From assembly GCF_014218805.1 (NCBI RefSeq), contig NZ_JACJUV010000001.1, positions 1,934,501 through 1,998,500 on the forward strand: a stretch of DNA of 64,000 nt, in the 5' to 3' direction. Shown in pieces: positions 9,046 through 20,099 of this stretch (position 1 is the stretch's first letter; each line of letters starts with the position of its first letter). Under the pieces are notes generated by a model. It ran no database searches. It had not been told where the DNA came from and saw only the letters and a list, made by a program, of their open reading frames with translations. The stretch is from Teredinibacter franksiae (GTDB lineage: Bacteria > Pseudomonadota > Gammaproteobacteria > Pseudomonadales > Cellvibrionaceae). Position numbers and translations under genes: made by a program.

Positions 9046-9081
9046 CAAGCGGGCTTGCTTCGCCCTACAATGGCCCGCTTG
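9046..9081. repeat. Hairpin after ppc
   Basis: CAAGCGGGC (9046-9054) and GCCCGCTTG (9073-9081) form a 9-bp perfect stem with an 18-base loop, 19 bases after the ppc stop. No T-tract follows, so it is at best a weak or Rho-assisted end of the ppc transcript or a transcript-stabilising structure. Confidence 0.5.
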
Positions 9082-9163
9082 CTGCCCGCGCAGCGAACCT
9101 ACGCAGCCCCGTGCCATAAAGATTACCGGCACGAGCATAAAAAGAGAAAAAACCAGGACCCAA

Positions 9164-9193
9164 CCGATAGACCGAATCCATTCGGCCTATCGG
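9164..9193. repeat. 14-bp inverted repeat directly upstream of dxs
   Basis: CCGATAGACCGAAT (9164-9177) mirrors ATTCGGCCTATCGG (9180-9193) with one A-C mismatch and only two bases between arms. The arrangement, 18 bases before the dxs start, could be a protein-binding palindrome or a leader hairpin. No T-tract follows. Confidence 0.6.
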
Positions 9194-9211
9194 CTGCAGT
9201 ATAAAGCTTGA

Positions 9212-11137
9212 ATGTTTGACCATATTCCAACAGAACGCCCCTCTACGCCGCTGCTCGATACGATAAATTCGCCGGCAGACTTACGCTTGCTGGAAGAAAA
9301 GCAGTTGGAAGACGTGGCTGAGCAACTGCGCGCCTACCTGCTCTACACCGTGGGCCAAACAGGCGGCCACTTTGGCGCAGGCCTTGGGGTTGTCGAGCTT
9401 ACCATTGCCCTGCACTACGTCATGAAGACCCCGGAAGACCGACTAGTCTGGGATGTAGGCCACCAAACTTATCCACATAAAATTCTCACCGGTCGCCGTG
9501 AGCAGATGCACAGTATTCGTCAGCTAGACGGCCTTTCGGGCTTCCCAAAGCGAAGCGAAAGCGACTACGACACCTTCGGCGTTGGCCATTCCAGTACCTC
9601 TATCAGTGCCGCACTGGGGATGGCTCTGTCGAGCGAGCTCACCGATGCTCAGCGTAAATGCGTTGCGGTAATCGGCGATGGCGCGATGACCGCAGGTATG
9701 GCTTTTGAGGCCCTCAACCATGCCTCCCATGCCGCCTCAGACATGCTGGTCATTCTCAATGACAACAACATGTCAATTTCAAAAAATGTTGGTGGGTTAG
9801 CCAATTATTTTTCCAAAATCTGGGCGAGTAAAACCTATACCGCGCTCCGCGAAGGGAGTAAGCGCGTACTTACAAAAATCCCGCAGGCCTGGGAGTTAGC
9901 GCGCAGAACCGAAGAACATATGAAGGGCATGGTCTCTCCCGGCACGCTGTTTGAAGAACTGGGCTTTTATTATGTCGGCCCTATCGACGGCCATGATGTC
10001 CACCGCCTCGTGCACGACATCCGCAACATGCTGGAAATAAAAGGCCCTAAGCTGCTGCACATTATTACCCGCAAAGGTAAAGGTTACGCACCCGCCGAAA
10101 ACGATCCCGTGGGCTATCATGCGCTCAACAAAATCGAGCCCAAAAAAGCCGATACCGTTGTTACCGCGACAAAACCCTTAACCCATAAAAAGACGAAGTA
10201 TCAGGATGTATTTGGCCAATGGCTGTGCGATACGGCGGCCGAAGACCCTACCCTGATAGGCATTACTCCTGCTATGTGCGAAGGCTCCGGCATGGTTGAG
10301 TTTGCCCGCCGCTTCCCCGACCAATTTCACGATGTTGCTATTGCCGAACAGCATGCAGTAACACTCGCTGCCGGGTTAGCCTGTGAAAACCTAAAGCCGG
10401 TTGTAGCCATCTACTCCTCTTTTCTGCAGCGTGCCTACGATCAGCTGGTTCACGATGTTGCGCTGCAAAACCTCGATGTACTCTTCGCTATCGACCGCGC
10501 AGGGTTGGTGGGCGAGGACGGCCCAACGCATGCGGGCAGTTACGACATTTCTTTCCTGCGCTGCATTCCCAATCTCATACTGGCGGCTCCCAGCAACGAA
10601 AATGAATGTCGCCAACTGCTCAGCTCGGCTTATCACCACAATGGCCCCGCAGCGGTTCGCTACCCCCGAGGAACGGGGCCTGGCACTACCATTCAAACCG
10701 AAAACCAGCAGCTACCTGTAGGTAAAGGCCACACAGTGCGTGAAGGTAAACGCCTGTGCATTCTCAATTTCGGCGTACTCCTGCCGCAGGCGCTTGAAGT
10801 AGCCGAAAAATATAACTTCAGCGTCTGCGATATGCGCTGGGTTAAACCGCTAGATCAGAACTTATTGTTCGAGCAGGCAGCAAACCATGAATACCTGGTT
10901 ACTCTAGAAGAAAATGCGGTTGCCGGTGGCGCTGGTAGTGCTGTAATGGAACTGTTGGCGACCGCGGGCATCACCTGCCCGGTATTGCCTCTAGGCTTGC
11001 CAGATTACTATTACGAACACGGTACACACAGCCAGTTACTCGCCCATGCAGGTCTAGACACCATGGGGATCGATACCTCTATCGGCGGCTGGTTAAATCA
11101 GGTTCAACCAAACGACCCTCTCATTAAAGGGCTTTAA
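9212..11137 (+). CDS. dxs: 1-deoxy-D-xylulose-5-phosphate synthase
   Basis: First enzyme of the MEP isoprenoid pathway; condenses pyruvate and glyceraldehyde 3-phosphate using thiamine diphosphate. The N-terminal half has [22 protein letters not shown] and the ThDP motif [17 protein letters not shown] ... NDNNMSIS. The transketolase-like centre has [15 protein letters not shown] and [20 protein letters not shown], and the C-terminal transketolase domain ends the protein. 641 residues, normal for Dxs. No ispA or xseB is adjacent, although those often precede dxs in other gammaproteobacteria. The 5' leader contains a strong palindrome (9164-9193). Confidence 0.96.
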   Translation: MFDHIPTERPSTPLLDTINSPADLRLLEEKQLEDVAEQLRAYLLYTVGQTGGHFGAGLGVVELTIALHYVMKTPEDRLVWDVGHQTYPHKILTGRREQMHSIRQLDGLSGFPKRSESDYDTFGVGHSSTSISAALGMALSSELTDAQRKCVAVIGDGAMTAGMAFEALNHASHAASDMLVILNDNNMSISKNVGGLANYFSKIWASKTYTALREGSKRVLTKIPQAWELARRTEEHMKGMVSPGTLFEELGFYYVGPIDGHDVHRLVHDIRNMLEIKGPKLLHIITRKGKGYAPAENDPVGYHALNKIEPKKADTVVTATKPLTHKKTKYQDVFGQWLCDTAAEDPTLIGITPAMCEGSGMVEFARRFPDQFHDVAIAEQHAVTLAAGLACENLKPVVAIYSSFLQRAYDQLVHDVALQNLDVLFAIDRAGLVGEDGPTHAGSYDISFLRCIPNLILAAPSNENECRQLLSSAYHHNGPAAVRYPRGTGPGTTIQTENQQLPVGKGHTVREGKRLCILNFGVLLPQALEVAEKYNFSVCDMRWVKPLDQNLLFEQAANHEYLVTLEENAVAGGAGSAVMELLATAGITCPVLPLGLPDYYYEHGTHSQLLAHAGLDTMGIDTSIGGWLNQVQPNDPLIKGL

Positions 11138-11444
11138 AACCCTTCGCTCCCAAATACTTTCAGCCAAATTCGCGACAGTCCAACCTTCTCGTACCCGCCA
11201 CCATAACGGCGTTAAAACTTAGCAAATCCCATCTAAAGTGGTAGAAACCAAAGGGGCGGTTATACTGTACCAAGGGGATTCCTGAATACTATTTGCCTTT
11301 TTCATTTCTGCTGAGCTTGTTCAGTCATCACCCACAACTAGACCTCCATCGAGTTAGCGTTTGTCTACCCGTTGGCGGCCATACAAGAACAATCTCCATT
11401 AGTGAATCCTAGCGGCATTCAATGTTAAATAGGTAAGCAGGGGT
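11138..11444. other. Intergenic region between dxs and yfiR-like gene
   Basis: About 300 bases with no convincing ORF. A TTATACTGT stretch near 11260 could be a -10 element, but no good -35 box was found. No repeat or RNA fold stood out. Confidence 0.4.
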
Positions 11445-11999
11445 ATGAAGAACAAGGTAAGTTCATCCATAGTAGCTATGGCGCAGCTCGCATACCTGTT
11501 TGGCACCACTATGATGCTAATATTTGCCGCTGCCAGCTATTCCAGTACTGCGAGCCCCAGCTATAGCGAATCGGATCTTCGAGCTGCGATTGTCCTGAAA
11601 ATAATACATCTGGTGAGCTGGCCACAAGAGCCCCGCACACAGCTAAACTTCTGCGCTAATGGCAATAGCGACACGACCACGAAACTGCGTAAGCTAATCG
11701 ATTCGCAGCCTAGCACCTCCATGCGCTTTCTTACTTCCAGTGGCTCTACGGCAGATAACACCTGCCATATTCAAATTTTAGGCTCCGGGCAGCTCACACA
11801 AGCAACAGCCTCTCAGGAACCGCTGCTAGTAATTTGCGACGGTTGCGCGAGCAATACCATTAACGCTGCCATTGAACTCGTTAAAATTCGTGATCGAATC
11901 AGTTTTAACCTTAACCTGGCAGAAGCGAAACGTAAAAATATTCGCTTTAAAGTATCGCTAATGGAGCACGCCAACGCGGTAAAGGGGCGCCATGAATAA
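11445..11999 (+). CDS. yfiR: YfiR family (DUF4154) periplasmic protein
   Basis: 184 residues with an N-terminal hydrophobic signal segment (about 8-32) ending AAASYSS. The core AAIVLKIIHLVSWP ... LNFCANGN resembles YfiR/DUF4154, periplasmic proteins that hold the cyclase YfiN inactive until released by redox or envelope stress. Several Cys residues (CANG, NTCHIQ, ICDGCA) could form the disulfides known for YfiR. The stop codon overlaps the start of the GGDEF/EAL gene by 8 bases, so the two are surely co-expressed. No YfiB-like outer-membrane lipoprotein follows, unlike the three-gene Pseudomonas operon. The family call rests on the fold pattern plus the partner gene. Confidence 0.75.
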   Translation: MKNKVSSSIVAMAQLAYLFGTTMMLIFAAASYSSTASPSYSESDLRAAIVLKIIHLVSWPQEPRTQLNFCANGNSDTTTKLRKLIDSQPSTSMRFLTSSGSTADNTCHIQILGSGQLTQATASQEPLLVICDGCASNTINAAIELVKIRDRISFNLNLAEAKRKNIRFKVSLMEHANAVKGRHE

Positions 12000-14424
12000 A
12001 GCGCACCTATCAGAGACGAGCCGGCAAACCATCAAACGCAGGCTCATGCGCAGTATTGGCTATACCCTCATCGTGGCTATCGTACTAGTAGCCGCTATCC
12101 TTTCCTGGGTGGGCAATAAAGACGCACGCAAAAACCTTGTCGACGACCTCAGTGTCATTGGCCAAATTATTGCCAATCGCTCCTCTACCGCTATGTATTT
12201 CGCCGAATTTTCCGATAAAGACGTGATCGACGAAAACCTGCAATCCGCTAGTTTTCATAATGCCATTAACCTCATCTGCGTGTTCGACGGTAAAGGTGGC
12301 CTCTATCATCACTACACCAACCGCCCCAGCGCCAACCGCTGTGACAAAATATTAGAACCCATTGAACGTCTCAACGTTTTAATTGAAGGGCGAGTTATTC
12401 GCGTACAGGTTCCCATCCTCTATAACGATGAGTATTACGGGATCGTCGAAATATACTCAACCAACAAGGATGCCAACCAGACCTTCCTGCGCTTCGTCTT
12501 AACACTGGCATCAACGCTCGCCATTGCGCTTTTTGTAGCCTATTTTGTTGGTGGTCGATTGGTTACGTCCAGTCTTGGCCCACTCACTCAGCTCTACAGT
12601 ACCTCTCGTGAAATCGCCGCCAGCCCCTACGCAAACATTCGAGCGGTAAAACAAAGTAACGATGAAATTGGTGATTTGGTCGAAGTGTTTAACCAAATCC
12701 TCGATAACCTAGAGAGCGACAACGCGGCACTCACCGCATCAGAATCCCGCTTCCGCGTGCTCGCCGAACATGCGCCCATCGGTATTTTTCTAAAAAACCG
12801 AGGATTAGAACTGGAATACACCAACGAGCGCTGGCGTGAAATAAGCGGGTTAAGTAAAAGCCAGGCCGATGCCTTTATCAACAATATTGACCCGAAAGAC
12901 TGCAGCCTGTACGAGAGTGTTCAGGAGCGCGCACGCAGCCAGCATACACCTCAGGTCATCGAATACAGTTACACCACCCCCCTAGGCACCCGTCGAATAT
13001 TAATGGAACACTTGGCACCGCTGTCCGACAATCATGGCTTCCAGGGTTTTGTCGGCTCACTATTAGATGTAACAGAGCTAAAGACCGCACAAATGGAGCT
13101 TGAAAAGCTCGCCTTTTACGACCCTCTAACCGACCTGCCAAACCGGCGTTTTTTCCGTGGTCATCTTGAACTCACCATTGCCTCGGCGAAAAAATACGAC
13201 CGCAAATTGGCCGTAATAATGACCGACCTAGACGATTTCAAAAAAATCAACGACAGCTTTGGCCACGATGCTGGCGACCGCCTACTAACAAAAATAGGCG
13301 CACGACTAAAAGCCGCTGCGGCTAGTGCCGATGTCGTTTCACGTATGGGCGGCGACGAATTTATGCTGCTAATAAAGAACGTAGAAAACCACTCTCAGCT
13401 CGACCACAAAGCCCAAAACATTCTTACCGCACTCAATGAAAAAATAGAAATAGATGGTCAGCACGTAGAAGTAGGCGGCTCGGTGGGTGTGGCTGTATTC
13501 CCAACTGATGCGATCGCCTACGAAGAATTAATTCGCTACGCTGATATTGCTCTTTACAACGCCAAAGCCCAAGGTGGCAATACCGTTTCCTATTATTCAA
13601 GCGACCTAGACAAGCGTATCAAAGACAAAATGCGTCTAGAGCAAAAACTGCGCAAAGCGCTGGATGAAGGTAAGCTTGAAGTTTATATTCAACCCATTTA
13701 CGACGCACAAACGCGCAAAATACAAAAAGGCGAAGCGCTAGTGCGCTGGTTTGATGAAGAAGATGGGTATATCCGCCCAGACATTTTTGTCGCCCTCGCC
13801 GAGGAGTCTGGCCTTATTTACGACCTAGGTCGCATAGTGCTGGAGAAAGTCTGCGCCTTTATCAGCATCAATAAAGAAAAATTGCGCTCGCTAGGTATGA
13901 ACAGCATCGCCGTTAACCTTTCGGCCAGGCAGTTCTTTGCCTCGCAGTTACTCACACTTATTCGCAATATGTTTGTGCACTACGACATCGAGCCCTCAAC
14001 CGTAGAATTCGAGCTAACCGAGTCCATGGTAATGGACGACGTAAACCAGGCCATTGGTATTATGCGTGCAATCCGTAAACTCGGCTGCCGTCTTTCTATT
14101 GACGATTTTGGTACTGGGTATTCATCGCTCTCTTACCTAAAGCAATTCCCCATTAACACCTTAAAAATTGATCGGTCCTTTATTAAAGACATACCAGAAG
14201 ATAAAAATGATGTAGAAATTGCCTATACGATCATCGCAATGGCACACAACATGGGCTTAAACGTAGTGGCAGAAGGCGTGGAAACCAAAGAGCAGCTTCA
14301 ATTATTAAAAGAACAGCGCTGCGACCAACTACAAGGGTTCTATTTTTCCAAGCCCCTGCCCATGAGCGATATCCTCAAACTGGATCATGTCATCCATTTC
14401 CCCAACGAGGGAACCTCGGCGTAA
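11992..14424 (+). CDS. Membrane diguanylate cyclase/phosphodiesterase with PAS domain (YfiN-like)
   Basis: 810 residues. Order: TM1 (about 24-44), periplasmic CHASE8-like domain (45-160), TM2 (about 165-188), HAMP (about 190-245), PAS (about 250-365), GGDEF (about 375-535) and EAL (about 550-800). The cyclase signature RMGGDEFMLL is intact near 451, and the phosphodiesterase motifs GEALVRW near 578 and DDFGTGYSSLSYLK are intact. I see no RXXD inhibitory site at the usual place before GGDEF. The N-terminal half and the overlapping yfiR gene match the YfiN/YfiR system, but Pseudomonas and E. coli YfiN lack PAS and EAL domains, so this is a fused or bifunctional variant. Net activity cannot be predicted. 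Confidence 0.85.
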   Translation: MNKAHLSETSRQTIKRRLMRSIGYTLIVAIVLVAAILSWVGNKDARKNLVDDLSVIGQIIANRSSTAMYFAEFSDKDVIDENLQSASFHNAINLICVFDGKGGLYHHYTNRPSANRCDKILEPIERLNVLIEGRVIRVQVPILYNDEYYGIVEIYSTNKDANQTFLRFVLTLASTLAIALFVAYFVGGRLVTSSLGPLTQLYSTSREIAASPYANIRAVKQSNDEIGDLVEVFNQILDNLESDNAALTASESRFRVLAEHAPIGIFLKNRGLELEYTNERWREISGLSKSQADAFINNIDPKDCSLYESVQERARSQHTPQVIEYSYTTPLGTRRILMEHLAPLSDNHGFQGFVGSLLDVTELKTAQMELEKLAFYDPLTDLPNRRFFRGHLELTIASAKKYDRKLAVIMTDLDDFKKINDSFGHDAGDRLLTKIGARLKAAAASADVVSRMGGDEFMLLIKNVENHSQLDHKAQNILTALNEKIEIDGQHVEVGGSVGVAVFPTDAIAYEELIRYADIALYNAKAQGGNTVSYYSSDLDKRIKDKMRLEQKLRKALDEGKLEVYIQPIYDAQTRKIQKGEALVRWFDEEDGYIRPDIFVALAEESGLIYDLGRIVLEKVCAFISINKEKLRSLGMNSIAVNLSARQFFASQLLTLIRNMFVHYDIEPSTVEFELTESMVMDDVNQAIGIMRAIRKLGCRLSIDDFGTGYSSLSYLKQFPINTLKIDRSFIKDIPEDKNDVEIAYTIIAMAHNMGLNVVAEGVETKEQLQLLKEQRCDQLQGFYFSKPLPMSDILKLDHVIHFPNEGTSA

Positions 14425-14485
14425 CGAACTAAAAAATCAACCTATACTGATCCTATGTCGACAACACCTCCAGCCAATGACGTCA

Positions 14486-16189
14486 TTACTGACCTAACGC
14501 TTTTTCCGCTGCAGTGGATAAACCCGCTGCATAATTCATTACGTGAAATACAACGTTCTGTTCATGGGTGCCCGAAATGAGCCAAGCACCGGGGCCTGTT
14601 GCATAAATAGCAACATCTTCGCCACCGTGAGTTTCCGATTCCAAGGGTACAAGCACTTCCTGATAGTACCCGCTGTTTTCTGTATCGACTTTACTTAAGT
14701 CGTGTCTACCCGCATTTATATCACCTACGCCTTGGCGATTCCCGCTAACTTCTCCCGGAACGTAGGCCATACCACGGCCATTCTGATAACCCACGGTGGT
14801 ATAAGGTTTACCATCTTTTGCTTTCTGGTATTCCTTACTCGGAAGCCCACCCATTTCAATACTTTTAACTTTACCCAGAATAGGGTTCCCCCTTTGTGGG
14901 TAGCCGGCCATGGTAAACACATGACTATGATCGGCCGTTACAATAATTAGCGTGTCGTCACTATTGGTTTGCTTAACCGCCGCGCGAACAGCGTCTGAAT
15001 AGGCGACTGTATCCGACAGAGCATTGTATGCATTGCCCGCGTGGTGGCTATGGTCGATACGCCCTGCCTCAACCATAAGAAAATAACCATTGGGATTTTT
15101 TTGCAAAACCTTCAACGCTGCCAGCGTCATTTCCTCTAGTGATGGCTGCTCGCCTTCTGGCGCTTTTTGTTCGATGGCCTTGCGCCGATGAGCATCGTAA
15201 GCCATATGAGAATCACTGAACAAACCCAATATCTTGCCACTTTTTTCAGCTAGCGCCACGTTCAGCTGGGCTTTATTACTAACAAATTTCCCATGCGCAT
15301 AAAGTTGCTGCCACTCTTCAATCAAATTCCGCCCATCGCCTCTGCGCCCTTTAACCGACAAACCACTTCCAAAGTGGTGAAGGCCCTTAGGTAAAAAATG
15401 GCGCAACCCGCCACCCAAAACTACATCCGGCCCGTCAATTTTTTGCAGCCCCTTCGGGTTAAGTGGTGCACCAGACTTTTGTGTACTTAAATAGGAGCGT
15501 AAATTTTTATCGAACCCAACAAGCTGACTAGCAATATCGTCACACCCAGCGGCTTTCTCAGCCGCAGGTATTTTTGAATCATTCTCCCAATCTCGACTTA
15601 CCGCGCTCGCGTAGGTGGCAGCAGGTGTTGCATGGGTGATACGTGCAGTGGAAACAATGCCCGTCGATTTTCCCGCAATTTCGGCAAATTCCAACGCACT
15701 CAGTAATTCATTCCCCTTTTGACTACCGCACGCCCACGGCACCACATTGTCATTAATGCTCAATACACCAGCTTTGGTTTTCACACCCGTCACCAACGCT
15801 GTCATGGTGCCCGCAGAATCCGGCACCTGTAGGTTAGTGTTGTAGGTTTTGGCCAAGCCACTGAAAGGGAAGCGGTCGAAGGCTAACTCGTATTCTTCAC
15901 CTGTCTGGCCGTTTAATTGGCCAGCAAAAATGCGAGCCGCAGTCACCGTACTCACACCCATACCATCACCTACAAACAGAATGACATTCTTAGCCTTGCC
16001 CTTTCCTGCCTGATCAAATAATTTCGCTTTACTAGCAATCTTTTGTTCGGCAGGCGTATACCAATCCATAGCCTTTGCCGGATAGCGAGTTAGCCACGAT
16101 TCGGCTGCGACAGGCATACAGAAAAACACCAATGCAGCCAATAACATAGGAACGGAAAACAGCCGTATTTTCGTATTTGAAGGAGACAT
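14486..16189 (-). CDS. phoA: Alkaline phosphatase (PhoA family)
   Basis: Secreted phosphomonoesterase for phosphate scavenging. An N-terminal signal peptide (LLAALVFFCMPVAAES) is followed by LFVGDGMGVSTVTAAR, the nucleophile Ser in VPDSAGTMTALVTG, the metal ligands in EAGRIDHSHHAGNAYNAL and TADHSHVFTMAGY, and a late His (ESETHGGEDVAIYATGPGA). Start set to ATG at 16189 because AAGG lies just upstream; a longer in-frame start at 16216 would place extra residues before the signal peptide. Stands alone; no Pho box was identified by eye. Confidence 0.9.
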   Translation of the reverse strand: MSPSNTKIRLFSVPMLLAALVFFCMPVAAESWLTRYPAKAMDWYTPAEQKIASKAKLFDQAGKGKAKNVILFVGDGMGVSTVTAARIFAGQLNGQTGEEYELAFDRFPFSGLAKTYNTNLQVPDSAGTMTALVTGVKTKAGVLSINDNVVPWACGSQKGNELLSALEFAEIAGKSTGIVSTARITHATPAATYASAVSRDWENDSKIPAAEKAAGCDDIASQLVGFDKNLRSYLSTQKSGAPLNPKGLQKIDGPDVVLGGGLRHFLPKGLHHFGSGLSVKGRRGDGRNLIEEWQQLYAHGKFVSNKAQLNVALAEKSGKILGLFSDSHMAYDAHRRKAIEQKAPEGEQPSLEEMTLAALKVLQKNPNGYFLMVEAGRIDHSHHAGNAYNALSDTVAYSDAVRAAVKQTNSDDTLIIVTADHSHVFTMAGYPQRGNPILGKVKSIEMGGLPSKEYQKAKDGKPYTTVGYQNGRGMAYVPGEVSGNRQGVGDINAGRHDLSKVDTENSGYYQEVLVPLESETHGGEDVAIYATGPGAWLISGTHEQNVVFHVMNYAAGLSTAAEKALGQ

Positions 16190-16401
16190 TGCAAGCCTTA
16201 TACCGAGAATCATCAAGTATTGTTATAGAAAACAAAGTCGTGTATTAAAGCATCTTTTGAACAAAGATGAACGAAACATGTAGCGCGGGCGAGGGTCCAG
16301 CGCCATATATATACAGCAAAACTGAGTCATGTAAGGCGATTATAGGAATGTAATCGTTAGAACGGCCCTGTGGATAAATTCGGTAAAAAAGCGTTCTCAC
16401 A

Positions 16402-16613
16402 TTTCTGCCGTACATCCTGTCATCGTCGTTCTCGGCCATGACGTGCATGGACGCACTAATGCAGCGATTGCATGGATGCAATGGAGCTGTCCTTGGCCTT
16501 CACGACATACGACCGCCAGGGATGGCGGAAGTGCCGAAAATGCAGGGATGCAATTTTCTGCCGTACATCCTGTCATCGTCGTTCTCGGCCATCCTTGGCC
16601 TTCACGACATACG
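16402..16613. repeat. Mosaic intergenic repeat with GGA-loop hairpins
   Basis: A 38-base unit occurs twice exactly (16402-16439, 16555-16592) and a 22-base unit twice exactly (16490-16511, 16592-16613). Between them stand short hairpins, each with GGA in the loop on the plus strand: GTGC-ATGGAC-GCAC (from 16444), ATTGCA-TGGA-TGCAAT (16468-16483), CCGCC-AGGGAT-GGCGG (16513-16528), TGCA-GGGA-TGCA (16541-16552). The minus strand has GGCC-AAGGAT-GGCC across 16586-16599 and GTAC-AGGAT-GTAC across 16612-16624. Apparent ORFs in all frames here are by-products of the repeat. Such GGA-hairpin repeats seem to occur in other marine gammaproteobacteria, to my memory. Confidence 0.8.
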
Positions 16614-16631
16614 TACATCCTGTACATAAAA

Positions 16632-16660
16632 AACCCCCGCGATTTGGGCGGGGGTTTTTA
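16632..16660. terminator. Strong bidirectional terminator
   Basis: AACCCCCGC / GCGGGGGTT (16632-16640, 16648-16656) has a 7-base loop, flanked by an A-run on the left and TTTTT on the right. It is placed right after the GGA-hairpin mosaic, and is the only terminator between phoA and hemB. It could end a plus-strand transcript of the mosaic. Confidence 0.85.
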
Positions 16661-17993
<1,333 letters not shown>

Positions 17994-18012
17994 TTTGCGA
18001 AAGGTAGGTACG

Positions 18013-19008
18013 GTGCCTCATCTAAATACGGGTTCTATAAAACTATTAACCATTGTGCTACTGCTATTTTCTGCAGTGGCCGGCTCGGCCGTTTCTTTTT
18101 TTTCCGGCCCTTCCCGATCCACCAACACCTCGCCCATTACAAGAGTAATAACGTCCGCGAGTATCAATAGCCCCGCAACGAGCCTTCCGCTTCCTAAGCA
18201 CGCCAGTGGCATGCAGCTTGTTAAACTGGCCTCACCAAAATCAGCAATGGATAGGCGAAACGACTACACCATCGCCTTAATGAATAAAGTTCTGGAAGAA
18301 ACCAAAGACGAATTCGGGCCTTATCAAGTCATGTATATGCCGGCCATGTCCCGCAAACGCCAGTTTTCTGAAATCACCCGTAACGGCGCAATCAACATCA
18401 GCGATGCTCCCGCCTGCAAAGACTGGGATCAAGCTTTAAATACGGTATTTTTCCCACTGCGTCGCGGTTTACAAAATTACCGTCTACTCATGATTCACCG
18501 CGAAGACGCCTTAACTTTTGCCAATATTACAACCCTAAAGGAACTACAAGCGGCACGTGCAGGCACCCACCACCACTGGATGAGCAGCCGAGTATTAGAA
18601 AGCGCAAACTTTACTTTGGTACAGGGCAATGATTACGAAGGCCTTTTCCACATGCTGGATCAGCGGCGATTTGATTATTTCCCTCGAGCGCTGAACGAAG
18701 TCTTTAATGAGCTTGAGGCTAGAAAAAAGATTATTCCCTCATTGATAATTGAGCCCACCAAAGCGCTTAATATTCCGTCCCCTACTTTTTTCTATGTTAG
18801 TAAAGAGGAACCGCGGCTTCAAGCGCGCCTAGAAAAAGGTTTATGGAAGCTACAAAAATCTGGCGAGCTAAAGGAGTTTTTTAACCACTTTCACGATGAG
18901 GATAGCTACCGATCTGCGCTTGAGGGGCGTCAGATATTCAAAATAGACACCACCCACCTAACCAACCACGCTATTTATAAAAAGCCGGAACTCTGGTTCA
19001 AAATGTAA
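18013..19008 (+). CDS. Periplasmic solute-binding-like protein (SBP family 3 fold)
   Basis: 331 residues from a GTG at 18013, chosen because AAGGTAGG lies 5-12 bases upstream and an N-terminal membrane/signal segment (LLTIVLLLFSAVAGSAVSFF) follows at once; the longer open frame overlaps hemB. The body (DYTIALMNKVLEET ... TLKELQAARAGTHHHWMSSRVLESANF ... DYEGLFHMLDQRRFDYFPRALNEV ... KGLWKLQKSGELKEFFNHFH) has the layout of type II periplasmic binding proteins. No permease is adjacent, so it is more likely a sensor-like or orphan protein than part of an ABC importer. The ligand is unknown. It begins 19 bases after hemB. Confidence 0.7.
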   Translation: MPHLNTGSIKLLTIVLLLFSAVAGSAVSFFSGPSRSTNTSPITRVITSASINSPATSLPLPKHASGMQLVKLASPKSAMDRRNDYTIALMNKVLEETKDEFGPYQVMYMPAMSRKRQFSEITRNGAINISDAPACKDWDQALNTVFFPLRRGLQNYRLLMIHREDALTFANITTLKELQAARAGTHHHWMSSRVLESANFTLVQGNDYEGLFHMLDQRRFDYFPRALNEVFNELEARKKIIPSLIIEPTKALNIPSPTFFYVSKEEPRLQARLEKGLWKLQKSGELKEFFNHFHDEDSYRSALEGRQIFKIDTTHLTNHAIYKKPELWFKM

Positions 19009-19010
19009 AC

Positions 19011-20099
19011 CTACTCTCTATACCAGCTACCATCGACATTGCGACGAATAAACATTTGGGAATACCAATAGTAACGACCGCCACCCGCTTGTACGGTGCA
19101 ATTGTACCGGCTTCGCCCAACCTTCAGTGGCTGAATGGCTACGGTTTGAATCCCCCCACCTTTGAGTTTGGTGTGGATGGCCCCTTGGCCAGAAGCAAAG
19201 CATTGCGCATTCTCAGCAAACCTTAAAACCGGCGACACCAATGTGAGTACGGGCAGCGTTTCTTCCTCGGGCAACTCTGGGTTTTTCAAGCTGCGCCCTT
19301 TAGAGTCTTTCACTGTTGCCTTCAAACGTGGAAACGGCAAGCTAAATACCTTGATAGCAAAGTCTTCAGCCCTTCCATAACGCCCCCCCATAGGAAACCT
19401 GGGTAACAACTGAGGGTGGCTATAGGCCGCGATGGGGCCGGACTGCTGACCAAAGGCCAAATAACCCAATTGCTCCAACTGCTGCAGTAAATTCTCGTCA
19501 TACTCGCCGTAGGGGTGTGCAAACAATTTTGTTTTCACATCCAGCTCTTTGGCTAAGCGCTTCTGGGCAAACACGATTTCATTCATGCGCCGTTGCTGCC
19601 AACCCAGAAAAGATTCTCCTCCCCGACGACGTAAAAAATGCGGATGACTATCACTGTGATTAGCAAAAATGGCCTGATGAGCGGCCATCTCACGCATTTG
19701 CTTCCAGCTCATATACAGCGGGTTTTTTTCATCGTGGGGTTTACTGTTTACGAACACCGCGAATGGCCAGCCGCGCTTTTTCAGCAACGGATAGGCACTG
19801 TTGTATATTGAGCGATAACCATCATCAAAGGTGATCATCACAGCGCGATCAGGCAGCTTACTCCCGTTTTGCGCTTTCTGGAGAAGCTCGGGTAATTGCG
19901 CAATTGAAAGTACCGAAATATTCTGTTCCTGTAAGAAATTAAGATGCGCCTCAAAAAGCGCAGGCGATGTACTAGTAGCAGGGGGTGATTGATCTGAAAT
20001 GTGGTGATACTGCAGCACAACCAATGCGTGGGCAGGCAACGCAAATAACGCCAAGCAAAACATAGCGGTAATAAAAATTATTAACTTATTAAAAATCAC
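19011..20099 (-). CDS. Secreted polysaccharide deacetylase (NodB/PgaB-like)
   Basis: 362 residues with a signal peptide (IIFITAMFCLALFALPAHA). The NodB-type deacetylase domain covers about 30-240: LQYHHIS, the metal/catalytic Asp in MITFDDGYRS, His pair in NHSDSHPHFL, and FAHPYGEYDENLL. The C-terminal 120 residues, with two Cys, are predicted as a beta-rich extension. Likely removes N-acetyl groups from a cell-surface or environmental polysaccharide. The stop codon lies 2 bases from the end of the convergent gene. Confidence 0.85.
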   Translation of the reverse strand: MIFNKLIIFITAMFCLALFALPAHALVVLQYHHISDQSPPATSTSPALFEAHLNFLQEQNISVLSIAQLPELLQKAQNGSKLPDRAVMITFDDGYRSIYNSAYPLLKKRGWPFAVFVNSKPHDEKNPLYMSWKQMREMAAHQAIFANHSDSHPHFLRRRGGESFLGWQQRRMNEIVFAQKRLAKELDVKTKLFAHPYGEYDENLLQQLEQLGYLAFGQQSGPIAAYSHPQLLPRFPMGGRYGRAEDFAIKVFSLPFPRLKATVKDSKGRSLKNPELPEEETLPVLTLVSPVLRFAENAQCFASGQGAIHTKLKGGGIQTVAIQPLKVGRSRYNCTVQAGGGRYYWYSQMFIRRNVDGSWYRE

